Shown one piece after another: positions 55,132 through 63,124 of a DNA stretch of 64,000 bases (positions are counted from its first letter, which is position 1; each line of letters starts with the position of its first letter). A program made the translations under genes and the position numbers. The DNA comes from Eubacteriales bacterium (GTDB lineage Bacteria; Bacillota; Clostridia; Peptostreptococcales; Anaerovoracaceae): NCBI GenBank assembly GCA_028872475.1, contig JAQYMQ010000013.1, forward strand, positions 99,407 through 163,406. The letters run 5' to 3'. The notes beneath the pieces are model-generated. The model saw nothing but the letters and a program-made list of their open reading frames with translations. It did not search any database and had not been told where the DNA came from.

Positions 55132-55821
55132 ATGTTTATTTGTCAGCCAATAATGGCGAAAAATTATGATGAAATTGCAAAAATTTTAAGTAGTGGATTA
55201 GATAATAAGATAGATATTGTTGAGATTAGGCTGGATACTTTGGCAGATTTTAATGTTTCTAAACTGTCGTTGATAAGTACTAAGCTTAAGGAAGCGAACA
55301 TACGTCTTATACTTACTTTGAGAACAAAAAAAGAGGGCGGAGCTATAGATCTTGACGTTTCTAATTACGAAAAATATATAAGACAGATTATTGATAAGAT
55401 TGATACGGACTATATCGATATACAGAGAAAAGCGTGTACTAATGATTCGAGAGTTAGAATGCTTGCTGATTTCGCAAAGCAAAAAGGAAAAAAAGTTATT
55501 ATCAGTGAACACAATTTTGCAAAGACACAGACAGAAGATAAGATATACAAGAGTTTCTTACATATTAACTATCTAGGTGCAGATATATCTAAAATAGCGC
55601 AGATGGCAGCTTCTGAACAGGATGTATATAGCATGATTGATGCAACTAGAAGGGCGGCTAAAGAAGTTGGCGGTATTATTGGCATCTCTATGGGCGAAGT
55701 AGGTGTAGCTACAAGGACTGATGCAGAAGAAATTGGCAGTGTAATAGCATATAACGTTGCACAGGGATCTATGGCGCATTTATCAAAAGGTACAGGTCAA
55801 ATTGATATATTATCTGAGTAG
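55132..55821 (+). CDS. aroD: 3-dehydroquinate dehydratase, type I
   Basis: 229 residues of the Schiff-base class. VEIRLDTLADF with the substrate Arg, KVIISEHNFAKTQTEDKI with the catalytic His, GADISKIAQMAAS with the Schiff-base Lys, and GGIIGISMGEVGVATRTDAE near the end. Third step of the shikimate pathway. Start at 55132 after AGGTGATAG; the ATG at 55117 overlaps that SD. No other aro gene is nearby. The next operon starts 46 bases later. Confidence 0.93.
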   Translation: MFICQPIMAKNYDEIAKILSSGLDNKIDIVEIRLDTLADFNVSKLSLISTKLKEANIRLILTLRTKKEGGAIDLDVSNYEKYIRQIIDKIDTDYIDIQRKACTNDSRVRMLADFAKQKGKKVIISEHNFAKTQTEDKIYKSFLHINYLGADISKIAQMAASEQDVYSMIDATRRAAKEVGGIIGISMGEVGVATRTDAEEIGSVIAYNVAQGSMAHLSKGTGQIDILSE

Positions 55822-55866
55822 TTGTATGTTGTAATAATGCAATTATATTAAAAAATAAGGTTTGTT

Positions 55867-56706
55867 ATGAGTGATTTAATGGATAAGATAATTGAAATAC
55901 AGGAAATAAATTTTTCTTATGATATACAAGAATCTCAAAAGAAGATTTTAAATAATGTTTCTATGGATATAGAAAGTGGTTCTTTTGTTGCCATTATTGG
56001 TAAAAATGGATCAGGTAAATCTACTATAGCAAAACATATTAACGGTCTTATTGTTCCAGATAGCGGTAAAGTTTTTGTAAGTGGATATGATACTAGTAAT
56101 TATGATGATGTTTGGCATGTAAGGCAAAATGCAGGAATGGTTTTTCAAAATCCAGACAATCAGATTGTATCCAGTATTGTAGAAGATGACGTTGCTTTTG
56201 GTCCGGAGAATCTTGGCATTGATCCATTAGAGATAAGAAATCGAGTTGATAACGCTTTAAAATCCGTAAATATGGGCGAATACAGGAATAAGGCTCCGCA
56301 CATGCTTTCAGGTGGTCAGAAACAGAGAATTGCGATAGCAGGTGTTGTAGCGATGAAACCTAAGTGCATTATATTTGATGAACCTACAGCAATGCTTGAT
56401 CCGATGGGTAGAAAAGATGTCTTAGCTATTATTAAGAAGCTTAACAGTGAGGGAATTACTACAGTATTGATTACACACTTTATGGAGGAAGCAGCGCTAG
56501 CTGATAGGGTTATTATCGTGGATGACGGTGAAGTTAAGTTTGACGACGTGCCAGCAGAAGTTTTTAAGAATTCGAAGGAACTAAAGGAATTGAATTTAGG
56601 TGTTCCTATTACTGTAGAAGTGTGCGATAGGCTTCGTGCCAAAGGTATCGATGTTCCTCACGATATAATTCATGTTGAACAGATGGTGGAGTGGATATGC
56701 CAATAA
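55867..56706 (+). CDS. ecfA1: Energy-coupling factor ATPase EcfA1
   Basis: 279 residues. Walker A GKNGSGKST, Q-loop VFQNPDNQIVSSIVEDDVAFG (typical EcfA), signature LSGGQKQR, Walker B CIIFDEPTAMLD, H-loop THFMEEA. Works with EcfA2 and EcfT as a shared module for vitamin S components such as ThiT. It overlaps the ecfA2 start by 10 bases. Confidence 0.92.
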   Translation: MSDLMDKIIEIQEINFSYDIQESQKKILNNVSMDIESGSFVAIIGKNGSGKSTIAKHINGLIVPDSGKVFVSGYDTSNYDDVWHVRQNAGMVFQNPDNQIVSSIVEDDVAFGPENLGIDPLEIRNRVDNALKSVNMGEYRNKAPHMLSGGQKQRIAIAGVVAMKPKCIIFDEPTAMLDPMGRKDVLAIIKKLNSEGITTVLITHFMEEAALADRVIIVDDGEVKFDDVPAEVFKNSKELKELNLGVPITVEVCDRLRAKGIDVPHDIIHVEQMVEWICQ

Positions 56707-57557
56707 AGATTAGAAATTTAACACATATATATGCAAAAGGTTTGCCATACGAAACACTTGCGCTTGATGATGTATCGTTTAGTATAGAAGATGGAACATT
56801 TTTGGGTGTAGTTGGTCATACAGGTTCTGGTAAATCTACATTATTGCAGCATTTTAACGGTTTAGCAAAGGCAACAAGTGGAAGTATATTCTTAGACGAT
56901 ATAGAGATTACTAAGGAAGATATTTCTCTACTTGACGTTAGAAAGATGGTGGGTCTAGTATTTCAGTACCCTGAATATCAGCTTTTTGAGGAAACGATAG
57001 AAAAAGATATCGCCTTTGGTCCTAAAAACTTGGGTTTAGATGAGGCTGATATAACAGATAGAGTTAGGGAAGCTATGGAACTTGTAGGTCTTTCTTACGA
57101 AAAGTTTAAGGATAAGAGTCCATTTGAATTATCAGGTGGACAAAAACGTAGGGTTGCTATTGCAGGTGTGTTGGCAATGAAGCCAAAGGTTCTTATTTTA
57201 GATGAACCGACGGCAGGTCTTGATCCACAATCGCATAAAGCTATATTAAATATGCTTTACGATATTCATAAGAGAAATGAAGGAATAACTATTTTCGTAT
57301 CTCATAATATGAATGACATAGCAGAATACTGCGATCAAGTTATCGTAATGGACAAGGGTAAACTTGTTGCTGATGGAACTCCTCAGGAAGTGTTTGCGAA
57401 ATCAGAATATCTCAATAGTATTGGTTTAGATTTGCCTGAGGTAGTAAATATAGCAGAAAAAATTAATAAGCTGGATAGTTCTTTTGATAAGGCTATCTTT
57501 GACATAGATGCATTGGAAGAAGCGTTAGTTAAGAAGCTTCAAGGAGGGCAATGGTGA
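56697..57557 (+). CDS. ecfA2: Energy-coupling factor ATPase EcfA2
   Basis: 286 residues. Walker A GHTGSGKST, Q-loop VFQYPEYQLFEETIEKDIAFG, signature LSGGQKRRVAIAG, Walker B VLILDEPTAGLD, H-loop SHNMNDI. Start at ATG 56697 after GGTGGAG; an in-frame GTG at 56691 is the alternative. It overlaps both ecfA1 and ecfT, so the three subunits are made together. Confidence 0.92.
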   Translation: MPIKIRNLTHIYAKGLPYETLALDDVSFSIEDGTFLGVVGHTGSGKSTLLQHFNGLAKATSGSIFLDDIEITKEDISLLDVRKMVGLVFQYPEYQLFEETIEKDIAFGPKNLGLDEADITDRVREAMELVGLSYEKFKDKSPFELSGGQKRRVAIAGVLAMKPKVLILDEPTAGLDPQSHKAILNMLYDIHKRNEGITIFVSHNMNDIAEYCDQVIVMDKGKLVADGTPQEVFAKSEYLNSIGLDLPEVVNIAEKINKLDSSFDKAIFDIDALEEALVKKLQGGQW

Positions 57558-58354
57558 TAAGAGACATCACATTGGGACAATATTTCCCTGTGGATTCTAT
57601 AATTCATAGGCTTGATGCGAGAGTGAAGATAGTTTCAACACTGATTTTTATTATCGCATTATTTGTTGTGAATACTTTTGTAGGACTTGGAGTGGCAACT
57701 GCTTTTCTTTTGATTATAATCAAGATGTCAAAAGTACCTCTAGGTTTTATGCTCAAAGGTTTAAAGCCAATATTTTTTATTGTAATATTAACCTTTGTGC
57801 TCAATATATTTATGATTGATGGCAGAGTTTTGGCTAAGTGGTGGATATTTACGGTAACAGCTGAAGGTTTAAGACAGGCGATTTTTATGGCTGTTAGGTT
57901 GATATTGTTAATCCTAGGTTCTTCAGTACTGACATTTACTACAAAGCCAATTAACTTGACAGATGCAATTGAATACTTACTTAACCCATTAAAAAAGATA
58001 AAGGTGCCTGTCCATGAACTTGCAATGATGATGAGTATTGCACTTAGATTTATACCGACATTGCTGGAAGAGACAGATAAGATTATTAAAGCACAGCAAG
58101 CTAGAGGTGCAGATTTTGAAACCGGCAACATTATAAAGAGGGCAAAAAGGCTGGTGCCTATACTGGTTCCTTTGTTTATTGGTGCATTTAGAATTGCTCA
58201 GGATATGGCTATGGCTATGGAAGCTAGATGTTATCGAGGTGGAGAAGGTAGGACGAAGATGCATGCTCTTAAGTATGTAAAGCGTGACTATATTGCATAT
58301 TTAATAATGTGGTCTTTGCTGGCGTTGTCTATAGTTACTAGGATAATGTTCTAA
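57551..58354 (+). CDS. ecfT: Energy-coupling factor transmembrane protein EcfT
   Basis: 267 residues, five to six membrane helices. Start GQYFPVDSIIHRLDARVKI is typical EcfT. The two coupling motifs are AQQARGADF and EARCYRGGEGRT, where the Ala-Arg-Gly helices contact the ATPases. Overlaps ecfA2 (ATGGTGA). GGAGGG precedes the ATG. truA, the usual next gene, is absent; a terminator follows at 58491. Confidence 0.9.
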   Translation: MVIRDITLGQYFPVDSIIHRLDARVKIVSTLIFIIALFVVNTFVGLGVATAFLLIIIKMSKVPLGFMLKGLKPIFFIVILTFVLNIFMIDGRVLAKWWIFTVTAEGLRQAIFMAVRLILLILGSSVLTFTTKPINLTDAIEYLLNPLKKIKVPVHELAMMMSIALRFIPTLLEETDKIIKAQQARGADFETGNIIKRAKRLVPILVPLFIGAFRIAQDMAMAMEARCYRGGEGRTKMHALKYVKRDYIAYLIMWSLLALSIVTRIMF

Positions 58355-58490
58355 GATAAGAGTAAATATTTTCTTAATAGATTCGTATAGTTTATGAATT
58401 TGCAAATGTAGCTTTATAGTAATACCTGAATAAGTATGTGTTTATGGTGTATATGAGTGACATATATTTATAGAACAAAATATTAAAATA

Positions 58491-58525
58491 AAAAAGCTGT
58501 TAGTTATTATATCTAACAGCTTTTT
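58491..58525. terminator. Bidirectional intrinsic terminator between ecfT and fba
   Basis: AAAAAGCTGTTAG (58491-58503) pairs exactly with CTAACAGCTTTTT (58513-58525), loop of 9 bases. T-runs on both strands. The rest of the 58355-58640 gap is AT-rich with nothing recognised. Confidence 0.88.
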
Positions 58526-58640
58526 GTTTATTCTCTTTATATAGCAAGTTGTATTTTGTGTTGTATATTGATTTATGAAATTTTTACTTCTCATATATAA
58601 GTATATAGATTATCCGTTGTATTTACTTTGTTTTTTGCAG

Positions 58641-59570
58641 TTACTTTTTGTCTGATGCATTTAATACGTTTTTGATCTTATGAGATACCATGTCTTCTAT
58701 AGCAGTTCTTGCAACACCTAAATATTTACGAGGATCAAATTCGCTTGGATTTTCAACTAAGTACTTTCTTACTTCAGCTGTCATCGCAAGTCTTAGATCT
58801 GTATCAATATTTACCTTGCAAATTCCGTATTTTGTAGCTTCTCTGATCATTTCTTCAGGAACTCCTTTTGCTCCTGGAATTTTTCCTCCATATTCGTTGC
58901 ACTTGTCTACAAATTCAGGTAATACAGTTGAAGAACCGTGTAAAACAAGCGGTGTATTTGGGATTAGTTTATGTATTTCCTTTAATCTTTCGAAATCTAG
59001 AGATGGTTCTCCGCTGAACTTGTAAGCTCCATGACTTGTGCCAATGGCGATAGCTAGAGAATCTACACCTGTTCTTTCAACGAATTCTTTTGCTTCTTGA
59101 GGATCTGTGTAAGTAGCAGCTTTTGCATCAACCTTAATATTGTCTTCAACACCAGCTAGTTTTCCTAGTTCCGCTTCAACAACGACACCTCTTGGATGAG
59201 CATAGTCTACAACTTTTTTTGTAAGAGCTATATTTTCTTCAAAAGGATATTTTGACCCATCTATCATAACAGAAGTAAATCCGCTGTCGATACACTCCTT
59301 GCAAATTTCAAAACTTTCACCGTGATCTAGATGTAGAGTGATATCAAGACCTGTATCTTCCATTGCAGCTTCGACTAATTTGACAAGATAAGCTGGTTTA
59401 GCATATTTTCTAGCACCTGCTGAAACTTGTAGGATAAGAGGAGCATTTTGTTTTTTAGCAGCATCTACTATACCCTGGATTATTTCCATATTATTAACGT
59501 TAAAAGCTCCAACTGCAAAATCTTCATTTAATGCTTTTTTAAAAATATCTGTTGTTGTGATAAGTGCCAT
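58641..59570 (-). CDS. fba: Class II fructose-bisphosphate aldolase
   Basis: 309 residues. Zinc-binding LHLDHGESFEICKECIDSGFTSVMIDGS, VEAELGKLAGVED, SLAIAIGTSHGAYKF, LVLHGSST and the phosphate loop region VNIDTDLRLA. Splits fructose 1,6-bisphosphate in glycolysis. AAGGAG precedes the ATG. A small membrane-protein gene lies 29 bases upstream on the same strand. Confidence 0.94.
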   Translation of the reverse strand: MALITTTDIFKKALNEDFAVGAFNVNNMEIIQGIVDAAKKQNAPLILQVSAGARKYAKPAYLVKLVEAAMEDTGLDITLHLDHGESFEICKECIDSGFTSVMIDGSKYPFEENIALTKKVVDYAHPRGVVVEAELGKLAGVEDNIKVDAKAATYTDPQEAKEFVERTGVDSLAIAIGTSHGAYKFSGEPSLDFERLKEIHKLIPNTPLVLHGSSTVLPEFVDKCNEYGGKIPGAKGVPEEMIREATKYGICKVNIDTDLRLAMTAEVRKYLVENPSEFDPRKYLGVARTAIEDMVSHKIKNVLNASDKK

Positions 59571-59599
59571 AATAAACTCCTTTCAGTAATTTTTATAGT

Positions 59600-59791
59600 T
59601 TATAAAACGGTATTGTCAATATTAAAAGTAATATTAGCTGTCTTTTTTGTATCCTTTTGCTCTTCGTTATTTTGTGGGAATTTTATAAGCGCGTTAATTC
59701 TCCAGAAAATAATACCAGCAGAGATAATAAGTATAACAGCTACAATAAAAATATCATTTTTTCTATATAATAAATCTCTTAGATTTTTCAT
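59600..59791 (-). CDS. Small single-pass membrane protein
   Basis: 63 residues: a basic N-terminus (KNLRDLLYRKND), one membrane helix at about 14-30 (IFIVAVILIISAGIIFW), then a polar tail rich in Asn, Glu and Lys. GGAGGTAAATT directly before the ATG is a strong SD and supports a real gene. It is 29 bases upstream of fba and may share its transcript. Function unknown. Confidence 0.6.
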   Translation of the reverse strand: MKNLRDLLYRKNDIFIVAVILIISAGIIFWRINALIKFPQNNEEQKDTKKTANITFNIDNTVL

Positions 59792-59915
59792 AATTTACCT
59801 CCATAAATACAATTATATAGTATCATAAATTAAGCTAAATTGTTAGGGCTTTTGTGGTATCATTAAAGGTATGAATAATCGATAAAATCTAGCATGATAG
59901 GTAATAATAAATAAT

Positions 59916-60860
59916 ATGATAAAAATAATAATTGCAAGCAATGATGCATCTCAGAGAATTGATAAATTTTTAAAAAAGCATCTTCAAAAGGCATCGCTCA
60001 GCTATATATATAAGGCGATAAGAAAAGATGTTAAGGTAAACGGAAAGAGAGTTAAGCAGTCATATATCTTGACAGAAGATGATGTTTTAGAACTGTATAT
60101 TAACGATAAAGAATATGAAGTGTTAAGAGAAAAGAAGAAGCGGGTAGTTGCTAAAAAGCAATTTCATATTGTTTATGAAGATGATGATATGCTTATTGTT
60201 TCAAAGCCTATAGGTCTTTTAACGCATGGAGATAAATTTGAAAAGAAAAACCATCTTGCCAATCAAGTTATTGATTACCTTATCGAAAATGGAGCATATA
60301 ATCCAAGGTTAGAAAAGACATTTGTTCCTAGTCCAGCAAATAGACTAGATAGAAATACTAGTGGAATTGTAGTGTTTGCGAAGACCGCCAAAGCACTTAG
60401 AGAACTAAATGCAAAGATTAAGTCAAGAGAAGACATTCAAAAATATTATATGACCATTGTATTAGGGAGTATTGATGGAGAAAACTATTTAGAGTCATAT
60501 ATGACTAAAAATGAAGCTAAGAATGTTGTTACGGTTCATACGAGAGAAGGTGATGATACGAAGTTAATGTCGACGAGAATAAAACCTTTGCAGAGTAATG
60601 GTAAATACACTCTATTGGAGGTTGAACTTATTACAGGAAGGACTCATCAGATAAGAGCGCAACTTGCTAAGATGGGCAATCCGCTAATTGGTGATTCGAA
60701 ATATGGTGATAGAAGAATTAATGCCGTTGTTGAGAAAAAATATGGATTAACATTTCAATTGCTACACGCATATAAGATTATTATTGACGGCAAAGAATAT
60801 ATTGATGAGCCGAAAAAACTATTCAAACAAATTTGTGATGATATATTTAATGGGAATTAG
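59916..60860 (+). CDS. RluA-family pseudouridine synthase
   Basis: 314 residues. N-terminal S4-like RNA-binding domain (about 1-65, [24 protein letters not shown]), then the RluA/RluC/RluD catalytic domain with [21 protein letters not shown] (catalytic Asp in RLDRNTSG), [16 protein letters not shown] and GDSKYGDRR. Modifies rRNA, probably as RluC or RluD. No strong SD before the ATG. lepB follows after 3 bases. Confidence 0.9.
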   Translation: MIKIIIASNDASQRIDKFLKKHLQKASLSYIYKAIRKDVKVNGKRVKQSYILTEDDVLELYINDKEYEVLREKKKRVVAKKQFHIVYEDDDMLIVSKPIGLLTHGDKFEKKNHLANQVIDYLIENGAYNPRLEKTFVPSPANRLDRNTSGIVVFAKTAKALRELNAKIKSREDIQKYYMTIVLGSIDGENYLESYMTKNEAKNVVTVHTREGDDTKLMSTRIKPLQSNGKYTLLEVELITGRTHQIRAQLAKMGNPLIGDSKYGDRRINAVVEKKYGLTFQLLHAYKIIIDGKEYIDEPKKLFKQICDDIFNGN

Positions 60861-60863
60861 TGC

Positions 60864-61406
60864 ATGAAATCAGAAAAGCAAAAAAAAGCTCCAAAATACC
60901 TAGAGCAAATTAAAGGTATAGTATTTGATATAGTTCTTCCGGCAGCAGTTGTCGGAATAATTTTACTTTGCTTTTCATCGAGTGTAGTTAGGCAGACGAG
61001 TATGCAACCTACATTAAACGATGGTGATTACATAATCGTGAACAAGATTAATCCAACTAATCCGGATATAAATGATATTGTAATATTTCGATCTGATATG
61101 AAGGACGATGAAGGCAAAGAGAAGATGCTAATTAAAAGAGTTGCCGGACTTGAAGGTGATATAATAACAATTGACAACGGCAAGTTTTATAGAAACGGTA
61201 AGCAAATAAAAGAAAAATATATATTTAAGGAAGAAATTGGGCATGTTTATAATTTTGTTGTTCCAAAAGGACATTTCTATGCACTAGGTGACCATAGAGA
61301 AAATAGTTTAGATAGTAGAACTATTGGAGCGATACCTGTAGATAGAATTTATGGGAGGGCGATATTAAGAGTATATCCATTTTCGGATTTTGGATTTATT
61401 AAGTAA
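60864..61406 (+). CDS. lepB: Signal peptidase I (first copy)
   Basis: 180 residues. One N-terminal membrane helix (about 18-43), catalytic Ser in RQTSMQPTLNDGDYI, catalytic Lys in MLIKRVAGLEGD, and the GDHRENSLDSR box. Cleaves signal peptides at the outer membrane face. A second copy follows 65 bases later. It is 3 bases after the pseudouridine synthase gene and likely co-transcribed. Confidence 0.93.
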   Translation: MKSEKQKKAPKYLEQIKGIVFDIVLPAAVVGIILLCFSSSVVRQTSMQPTLNDGDYIIVNKINPTNPDINDIVIFRSDMKDDEGKEKMLIKRVAGLEGDIITIDNGKFYRNGKQIKEKYIFKEEIGHVYNFVVPKGHFYALGDHRENSLDSRTIGAIPVDRIYGRAILRVYPFSDFGFIK

Positions 61407-61471
61407 AAGTATATTATAATTAAATAGACAATATTGAAAAAGTATATCTGTAAATGATGGGAGAAAGATAA

Positions 61472-62077
61472 TTGTTTAAAGATAAGAATAAAGGCATTGA
61501 ATCATTGGATGACCTTGTAAAAATTGATTTTGCAGACAAGCGTAATGACGATATTGAGTCTGGTGATAAAAAAAGCTGTATGCATTTGATTAAAAATACA
61601 TATATTAGGCAATTTATTTTGTTCTGCCTGATATTAATAGTCTATATGTTAAGCTTTAAAAATGTTGTAGTTAGTGGAAGTTCAATGTTTCCAACATTAA
61701 AAGATGGCGATTTTCTAATAGTTAATAAGATTTCTTATGTTTTTGGTGAAGCAGAGAGGGGAGATATCGTTGTATTTCCACATAATGATGTATACTATAT
61801 CAAGAGAGTTGTAGCAATAGAAGGTGATAATGTTAAAATTACTGGTGGAAAATTATATGTAAACGGAAAGCCGGAGAAGGCAGAATATTTCCCAAGTGAA
61901 GTACTTACTGCAGGAGAAATAAATATTGATGTCAAGAAGGGCAAAGTATTTGTTCTTGGTGACAACAGAGGAAATAGTTTGGATAGCAGATACTTCGGTA
62001 CAGTAGATAAAGACATTTTGGTTGGAGAAGTAATCTTGAGGATTTATCCGTTTTCGAGTTTTGGGGGAGTTAAATAG
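61472..62077 (+). CDS. lepB: Signal peptidase I (second copy)
   Basis: 201 residues. A polar N-terminal stretch of about 45, a membrane helix (about 46-65), Ser in SGSSMFPTLKDGDFL, Lys in YYIKRVVAIEGD, and GDNRGNSLDSR. Sequence differs enough from the first copy to be an old duplicate with perhaps different substrates. Start is TTG at 61472 behind GGGAG; no ATG fits. Its stop overlaps the smpB GTG start (TAGTG). Confidence 0.9.
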   Translation: MFKDKNKGIESLDDLVKIDFADKRNDDIESGDKKSCMHLIKNTYIRQFILFCLILIVYMLSFKNVVVSGSSMFPTLKDGDFLIVNKISYVFGEAERGDIVVFPHNDVYYIKRVVAIEGDNVKITGGKLYVNGKPEKAEYFPSEVLTAGEINIDVKKGKVFVLGDNRGNSLDSRYFGTVDKDILVGEVILRIYPFSSFGGVK

Positions 62078-62550
62078 TGAAGAAAAAGGTCGTTTTAGCA
62101 GCGAATAACAAAAAAGCGTATTTTGACTACTTCGTTTTAGAAACTTTTGAGGCGGGCATTGTTCTTACAGGCACTGAAATAAAATCGATTAGACAGGGCA
62201 AGGTAAGTATTAAAGAGACTTATGCGAAAATTCGATCGAGTGAAGTATTTGTCCTAGGAATGCATATTAGTCCATACGAACAGGGGAATATATTTAATGT
62301 AGAGCCATTAAGAGAAAGAAAACTATTGCTACACAAAAGAGAGATTTCAAAAATTGAAAAAGAGTTAAAAGAAAAGGGTAAATCTCTTATACCATTGAAA
62401 TTATATATTAATTCTGAAGGTCGAGCGAAGATGGAAATTGGCTTGTGTCAAGGCAAAAAGAATTATGATAAAAGGGAATCAATAGCGCAGAGAGATGCCA
62501 AACGAAAGATGGACAAAGTTATAAAAAACAGTATCGGTAATAGAAGGTAA
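62077..62550 (+). CDS. smpB: SsrA-binding protein SmpB
   Basis: 157 residues. AANNKKAYFDYFVLETFEAGIVLTGTEIKSIRQGK, ETYAKIRSSEVFVLGMHISPYEQGN and the KLYINSEGRAKMEIGLCQGKKNYDKRESIAQRDAKR tail are all typical. Loads tmRNA onto stalled ribosomes. GTG start behind GGGGGAG, one base shared with the lepB stop. ssrA itself was not seen nearby. Confidence 0.95.
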   Translation: MKKKVVLAANNKKAYFDYFVLETFEAGIVLTGTEIKSIRQGKVSIKETYAKIRSSEVFVLGMHISPYEQGNIFNVEPLRERKLLLHKREISKIEKELKEKGKSLIPLKLYINSEGRAKMEIGLCQGKKNYDKRESIAQRDAKRKMDKVIKNSIGNRR

Positions 62551-62575
62551 ATGCCTTTGTTAAAGACATATGTCT

Positions 62576-62604
62576 TTGCAATAAAGCTATGTTTTTAGTA
62601 TAAT
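62576..62604 (+). promoter_or_regulatory. Candidate promoter after smpB
   Basis: TTGCAA (62576-62581), 17-base spacer, TATAAT (62599-62604), 43 bases before the GTG at 62647. Just upstream, 62562-62577 is a perfect 16-base palindrome (AAAGACATATGTCTTT). Confidence 0.5.
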
Positions 62605-62646
62605 ATTATATATTTTTGTATCGTGTGATAAGAGAAGGAGAGGCAA

Positions 62647-63114
62647 GTGGGTAAATTTAATTTATCATTAAATATAACAAATTTTGAATTACTTATTGCT
62701 ATATCGGTGATTATAGTTCTTCTTTTGTCGATTATTTGGATTATAGTCTGGATAGTTAAGGTCAATAAAAGCAATAGATTGCTTAAGCAGATAGACAGGA
62801 AACTAGAAACGTATATAGTGAACAAAATTGTGCGTGAAAATATTATTGAACCTACTTGTGAGAAAGCTATAGAAGATAGAAGCCATGACGATTATAAGCT
62901 GGTGAAGGTAGAAGGACACAAAATAAGTGAGGACAACACTAAAGAGGAAGTTTCTTTAGAAGATCAGGATATAGATGTGTTGAGAGAAATTCAGATGGCG
63001 TTAGTAAATGCTGGTAAGACATTCAATAAAGAAGACAGAGAGTTAGATATGTGTCTTGCAAGAAGTGGAAAAAGATTTACTAGACAGGAATTAGAAGACC
63101 TTATAAGTGATTAG
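62647..63114 (+). CDS. Single-pass membrane protein of unknown function
   Basis: 155 residues: one N-terminal membrane helix (about 15-38, IIVLLLSIIWIIVWIV), then a basic and later acidic cytoplasmic region ending in a small helical unit (SGKRFTRQELEDLISD). GTG start behind AAGGAG. No family recognised. The next gene begins 10 bases later, so the two are co-transcribed. Confidence 0.65.
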   Translation: MGKFNLSLNITNFELLIAISVIIVLLLSIIWIIVWIVKVNKSNRLLKQIDRKLETYIVNKIVRENIIEPTCEKAIEDRSHDDYKLVKVEGHKISEDNTKEEVSLEDQDIDVLREIQMALVNAGKTFNKEDRELDMCLARSGKRFTRQELEDLISD

Positions 63115-63124
63115 TGGAGGATAT

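Noticed and set aside
62551..62646. tmRNA (ssrA) next to smpB
   Set aside because: The gap is only 96 bases and has no tRNA-like ends or GGTTCGA sequence.
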